From: Candidatus Bipolaricaulota bacterium
Lineage (GTDB): Bacteria > Bipolaricaulota > Bipolaricaulia > UBA7950 > UBA9294
DNA: 8,193 bases
Direction: 5' to 3'
NCBI GenBank assembly: GCA_030612485.1
Contig: JAUWNS010000100.1
Location: 1 to 8,193, forward strand
The position numbers and the translations under genes are program-made. The notes beneath the pieces were generated by a model. The model was given only the letters and a program-made list of their open reading frames with translations, made no database searches and had not been told where the DNA came from. Shown one piece after another: positions 5,871 to 8,193 of this stretch. Positions within the stretch are counted from its first letter, which is position 1; every line of letters starts with the position of its first letter.

Positions 5871-6083
5871 ATGCTGAAGAGATTTTTATTAGGAATTATC
5901 GCGTTCTACCAGCGGTTCGTTTCCCCTCTCCTTTCGCCGCGGTGCCGGTTCTACCCGACCTGTTCACAGTATGGAGCGGAGGCGATCTCAAAGTATGGGC
6001 CGTTCAAAGGTGGTTACCTCGCACTACGCCGGGTTCTCCGATGCCATCCGCTCCACCCTGGTGGATCCGACCCTGTGCCATAG
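5871..6083 (+). CDS. yidD: YidD, membrane protein insertion efficiency factor
   Basis: The product is 70 residues, the normal size. YidD is a small membrane-associated protein that helps YidC insert proteins into the inner membrane. The family signature is complete: [20 protein letters not shown] at 12-31, SQY (32-34), the [18 protein letters not shown] stretch (43-60), and the C-terminal HPGGSDPVP at 62-70. The three conserved cysteines are C25, C31 and C58. The hydrophobic, amphipathic N-terminus (LLGIIAFY) likely lies along the membrane. It normally belongs to an rpmH-rnpA-yidD-yidC cluster, but here it stands alone, divergent from hsp20. The start is the ATG at 5871; GGAGG at about 5852-5856 lies rather far upstream, and a TTG at 5835 is a less likely start. 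Confidence 0.93.
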   Translation: MLKRFLLGIIAFYQRFVSPLLSPRCRFYPTCSQYGAEAISKYGPFKGGYLALRRVLRCHPLHPGGSDPVP

Positions 6084-6351
6084 TCCCACTCCCAGAAGAG
6101 CGCGAATCCCAAATGATTGGGTTCCTTATCGTTCTGAGAGGGAAACTCAAGCCCAAACTTCCCTGCACCGGAGCCCCTTTGAGAGAGTGCTCACTAGAAG
6201 AGGCAAAGCACCAACGACCTAGCGAAAACCGCGGGATATACGCTACCAGACAGCTTTTGCTGTAAGATGAACTTTGTAGTCCACCCTGGATTTTCTGCGG
6301 TGACTCACCCCCACTGCAGGCTCTTCAATGCGCGGTCTGTTCGCCATCCTC
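6084..6351. other. Intergenic region upstream of HU, no gene
   Basis: No frame here looks like coding sequence. It holds three small hairpins: CCCAA-ATGA-TTGGG (6108-6121), ACAGC-TTTT-GCTGT (6250-6263) and CTGCGGTG/CACTGCAG (6295-6302 with 6312-6319, one G-U pair). The last lies about 33 bp upstream of the HU -35 and could be a regulator site. None is followed by a good T-tract, so yidD has no clear terminator. Confidence 0.5.
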
Positions 6352-6380
6352 TTGGCAAACACCCATTAAGTCGCTATACT
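6352..6380 (+). promoter_or_regulatory. Sigma-70-type promoter of the HU gene
   Basis: TTGGCA (6352-6357), exactly 17 bp, then TATACT (6375-6380). Expected start near 6387 gives a leader of about 29 bases that contains the ribosome site AAGGGGG (6402-6408). Confidence 0.85.
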
Positions 6381-6392
6381 GCTTTACATTCT

Positions 6393-6735
6393 CAAACTAC
6401 AAAGGGGGATGCCGTATGAACAAAGCAGAACTGGTGGAGAAACTGGCGGAGAAGACGGGGTTCACAAAAAAGGATGCGCGCACGGCAGTGGATGGCTTGG
6501 TTGAAGTCATCACAAAGTCGCTTGTGGCAAATAAACCTGTAATCATCACAGGATTTGGCAAGTTTGAAACTCGCAAGCGGAAGGCCACAACACGCATCAA
6601 CCCACAGACCCGGCAGAAGATGAAGACTCCAGCAAAGACGGTCCCGGCTTTTAAGGCAGGGAAGAACCTCAAAGAAGCCGTTGCCAAGAAAGGGAAGAAG
6701 AGGTAAACGCAACCAAACGCTATTCTTGTAGTTTG
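6393..6735. repeat. 10-bp inverted repeat flanking the HU gene
   Basis: CAAACTACAA at 6393-6402, in the 5' leader and touching the ribosome site, is the exact reverse complement of TTGTAGTTTG at 6726-6735, about 20 bases after the stop codon. A G-U pair extends the match by one. The feature given spans both arms and the gene between them. Confidence 0.6.
6416..6706 (+). CDS. hup: HU-family DNA-binding protein
   Basis: The product is 96 residues, matching the HU/IHF family. HU dimers bend and compact DNA in the nucleoid, with little sequence preference. The N-terminal helical part is MNKAELVEKLAEKTGFTKKD (1-20). The saddle begins at ITGFGKFETRKRKATTRINP (44-63). P63, at the tip of the beta arm, is the residue that inserts between base pairs. 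The end follows with VPAFKAGKNLKEAV (76-89). A short basic tail KKGKKR extends beyond the usual end. The gene has its own promoter, a good ribosome site 7 bases before the ATG, and a strong terminator, so it is a single-gene unit. General HU is favoured over IHF because the sequence is close to the HU consensus throughout. The symbol is generic. Confidence 0.97.
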   Translation: MNKAELVEKLAEKTGFTKKDARTAVDGLVEVITKSLVANKPVIITGFGKFETRKRKATTRINPQTRQKMKTPAKTVPAFKAGKNLKEAVAKKGKKR

Positions 6736-6742
6736 GCCGATT

Positions 6743-6790
6743 AAAAATGAACCCCAAGGGGGGAGATTAGTTCTCCCCCCTTGCGGTTTT
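6743..6790. terminator. Bidirectional rho-independent terminator
   Basis: Arms 6756-6766 and 6772-6782 form an 11-bp G/C-rich stem with a 5-base loop. It extends to 6750 and 6788 through one mismatch. On the plus strand TTTT follows (6787-6790), serving HU. On the minus strand the A-run 6743-6747 becomes TTTTT, serving the convergent methyltransferase. It fills the space between the two stop codons. Confidence 0.92.
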
Positions 6791-6813
6791 CTAAGTTTGT
6801 TTTCCGACGGGGT

Positions 6814-7554
6814 TCAGCAATATCGCTTCACTGCTCGCACACACAAGAAACCCGGTCGTCTTGACAGCTCTTCGTAGTCCTGTGGCGCTTGCTGTCTGAA
6901 CTTCTCTGTCGGTATGGGTTCGAGTAGCCGATCCAAGGCAAAACCCGCTTCTAGAAGCGGATTGATCATCGCACTTAGCGGGCGCCGATATGAAGGGACT
7001 TGTACAGAAGTACCGAACCCGGTCCATTCATATTCGACTAGCTCCGTCTGGAAGTAATTCACCCTCTCGTTCTCGTTATGGATGGAGGAATCAGCGAAGG
7101 GATGGTCGACCGAGAAGATCAAGAGACCACCCTGTCGCAACACACGATAGGATTCCCGAAACGCTGCACCCCAATCTCTCACATAGTTCAGCACCAGTGA
7201 GCTTAGCACGATGTCGAAAGAAGCGTCTGCCAGAAAACCGAGTGGCACCCCTAGGTCTGCCTGCACAACCCGAACCTTGGTCCCCAGTCTCTCCCGCGCC
7301 AGCTGCACCATCTTTTCGTTTACATCGAACGCCACGACTTCTGCCCCTCTATCCGCAAGCCACTCAGAGTACACTCCCGGGCCACAGCCCGCATCGAGAA
7401 CCTTTTTGTTCCTGACATCTGGCAGGAGCGATAGTGTAGCTGGACGCTCGTAATAGGCATTGTGGGGTTTGGTATCCACCAGCGCTGCGTATGATTCGGC
7501 GAGAAGATCGTAGGCATCGAGAGCTATCGGCTTATCTTCGCGTTCATCACTCAT
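6814..7554 (-). CDS. Class I SAM-dependent methyltransferase
   Basis: The product is 246 residues with a Rossmann-type methyltransferase domain of the Methyltransf_11/25 type. Motif I is VLDAGCGPG (52-60), which holds the SAM carboxypropyl group. The acidic residue for the ribose is D77 in VVAFD. The adenine-side acid is D100 in VVQAD. Motif IV is FDIVLSS (113-119), and motif VI is the stretch YRVLRQGGLLIFSVDHPF. The C-terminal third, with WTGFG, SYRRPLSAM, LLEAGF and ending RRPGFLCVRAVK, resembles small-molecule methyltransferases of unknown substrate. The ATG at 7554 has AGGAG (7561-7565) 6 bases upstream. It converges on HU across a shared terminator. I see no clear promoter directly upstream, so it may have been downstream of another gene whose remains lie at 7580-7843. 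Substrate cannot be told from sequence. Confidence 0.93.
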   Translation of the reverse strand: MSDEREDKPIALDAYDLLAESYAALVDTKPHNAYYERPATLSLLPDVRNKKVLDAGCGPGVYSEWLADRGAEVVAFDVNEKMVQLARERLGTKVRVVQADLGVPLGFLADASFDIVLSSLVLNYVRDWGAAFRESYRVLRQGGLLIFSVDHPFADSSIHNENERVNYFQTELVEYEWTGFGTSVQVPSYRRPLSAMINPLLEAGFALDRLLEPIPTEKFRQQAPQDYEELSRRPGFLCVRAVKRYC

Positions 7555-7579
7555 GATCGACTCCTAGTGCTACCTGATT

Positions 7580-7843
7580 CTACAAATCTCTGATGTAGTG
7601 AAGCTCCTGAATGGCACGATGTGGGTTCTCAACTGCAACCACGTTGGTTGGTATGTCTTCGGCTCCCAACTCCCTGCGCCAACCGTCACTAAAGCAAGAA
7701 GTTATTGACCTTCTGGCCTCCGTTTGGCAATAGACAGTGTATCCATGCGTGAAGGAACCAACGGCTTTTGTGGGGGTAACTTTACCCTTTGGCGGACAAT
7801 TTTGGAACTTTCCAATGGCCCAAAGCCAGGGATCTACAAGATC
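7580..7843 (-). pseudogene. Possible degraded gene upstream of the methyltransferase
   Basis: A minus-strand frame is open for 87 codons between a TAA (7844-7846) and a TAG (7580-7582). It has no usable start codon: no ATG, and only a late TTG and GTG. Its last ~45 residues, including GWRRELGAEDIPTNVVAVEN and ending in QELHYIRDL, look protein-like. The stop lies 25 bp before the methyltransferase ATG, a normal operon gap. An out-of-frame ATG at 7747 begins MDTLSIAKRRPEG and would join this frame after a shift. I recognise no family. It may be a truncated, frameshifted remnant or only a chance open frame. Confidence 0.22.
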
Positions 7844-7846
7844 TTA

Positions 7847-8107
7847 TCGTGGGGAGTAGGACATGACAAGGGATTGGCGTCCTCGGCACCTGGGAGTAGT
7901 GGACAGCTTTCGAGTTCCCGGATGTGTGGATATCGAAACAGCCGGAATCCTGCTCTCTGACGAATTAGCAACAGAGACCTTAATCCTAAGGGCTAGCCTG
8001 TCCCACAGTACTCGGTGCCTCTTCTAGAGTAAACCGTGGCAACAAAAGGAACCTTGATGCCAAAGGAGTGCTTCGCGCGGTGAACAGCAGGGCATCAAAT
8101 GATCTAG
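7847..8107. other. Intergenic or degraded DNA, nothing identified
   Basis: I see no gene, RNA or clear repeat here. A plus-strand frame covering 7724-7960 enters this stretch but lacks a ribosome site and is treated as rejected. The base mix is like the rest of the window, so there is no sign of recent foreign DNA. Confidence 0.4.
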
Positions 8108-8136
8108 TTGGTTCTTCCCTTGGGTTTCCTTATAGT
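8108..8136 (+). promoter_or_regulatory. Sigma-70-type promoter for a gene beyond the right edge
   Basis: TTGGTT (8108-8113), exactly 17 bp, then TATAGT (8131-8136). Expected start near 8143. It points to the perfect Shine-Dalgarno at 8179-8187. Confidence 0.7.
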
Positions 8137-8143
8137 AGATCAC

Positions 8144-8169
8144 TTACAGCCAGCGAGTGTGAGCTGTAA
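8144..8169. promoter_or_regulatory. Inverted repeat in the leader, possible operator
   Basis: TTACAGC (8144-8150) and GCTGTAA (8163-8169) are exact inverted copies 12 bases apart. They start at the predicted transcription start and end 9 bases before the Shine-Dalgarno. This position suits a repressor operator or a leader hairpin controlling the gene that follows. The regulator is unknown. Confidence 0.5.
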
Positions 8170-8178
8170 ACGAAGACC

Positions 8179-8187
8179 TAAGGAGGT
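8179..8187 (+). promoter_or_regulatory. Strong ribosome binding site at the window edge
   Basis: TAAGGAGGT matches the 16S rRNA tail over nine bases. There is no start codon in the following six bases, so the start codon should lie at about 8194-8197, just outside the window. Confidence 0.85.
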
Positions 8188-8193
8188 AGGCTA

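Noticed and set aside
6108..6121. CCCAA-ATGA-TTGGG hairpin after yidD as a terminator
   Set aside because: The stem is only 5 bp and is followed by TTCCTTATC rather than a T-tract.
7724..7960. Plus-strand frame of 78 codons in the right-hand spacer
   Set aside because: It starts with a TTG, has no Shine-Dalgarno near that start or the internal ATG at 7745, shows a low-complexity Ser/Gly-rich C-terminus, and I recognise no family. The opposite strand is open in the same codon register for part of it.

Overview
The window is bacterial chromosome with a typical gene layout and no RNA genes, CRISPR array, complete insertion sequence or phage module that I can see. It carries eight well-supported genes: a FeoA-type iron-transport accessory protein, a LolA/RseB-fold protein with a DUF4367-like tail, a beta-propeller lipoprotein, a gamma-glutamyltransferase-like Ntn hydrolase, Hsp20, YidD, an HU-family nucleoid protein and a class I SAM-dependent methyltransferase. 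Shine-Dalgarno sites are strong (AAGGAGG type), several promoters are close to the housekeeping sigma-70 consensus with exact 17-bp spacing, and a CIRCE-type operator is present. The lineage cannot be fixed from this window. A deep-branching, possibly uncultured lineage with a cell envelope that carries lipoproteins is compatible, but that is only inference.

Layout. 1-105 may be the tail of an upstream gene. 106-299 is an intergenic stretch with short tandem and interspersed repeats. feoA (300-536, minus) has its own near-perfect promoter, and no feoB is next to it here. 773-1987 (plus) is the LolA-like gene; it converges, with only 3 bp between stop codons, on a minus-strand pair: the propeller lipoprotein (1991-3076) downstream of the GGT-like enzyme (3204-4835). 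A repeat-bearing spacer of about 400 bp (4836-5244) follows. hsp20 (5303-5758, minus) has the clearest regulation in the window: consensus promoter, CIRCE-like operator over the start site, strong ribosome site and an intrinsic terminator. yidD (5871-6083) diverges from it. HU (6416-6706, plus) has its own promoter and shares a bidirectional terminator with the convergent methyltransferase (6814-7554, minus).

The last 640 bp hold no intact gene that I can identify. There is a possible degraded minus-strand reading frame ending 25 bp before the methyltransferase start. At the right edge there is a sigma-70-like promoter, an inverted repeat in the leader and a perfect Shine-Dalgarno, so a plus-strand gene must begin at or just beyond base 8194.

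The genes do not form one pathway. They are mostly single-gene transcription units for housekeeping: iron uptake, protein quality control, membrane protein insertion and nucleoid structure. The points most worth following are the Hsp20 operator, the 10-bp complementarity between the 5' and 3' flanks of HU, the non-canonical active-site surroundings of the GGT-like enzyme, the missing export signal on the LolA-like protein, and the interspersed repeats between genes. I did not find convincing evidence for a new multi-gene system.
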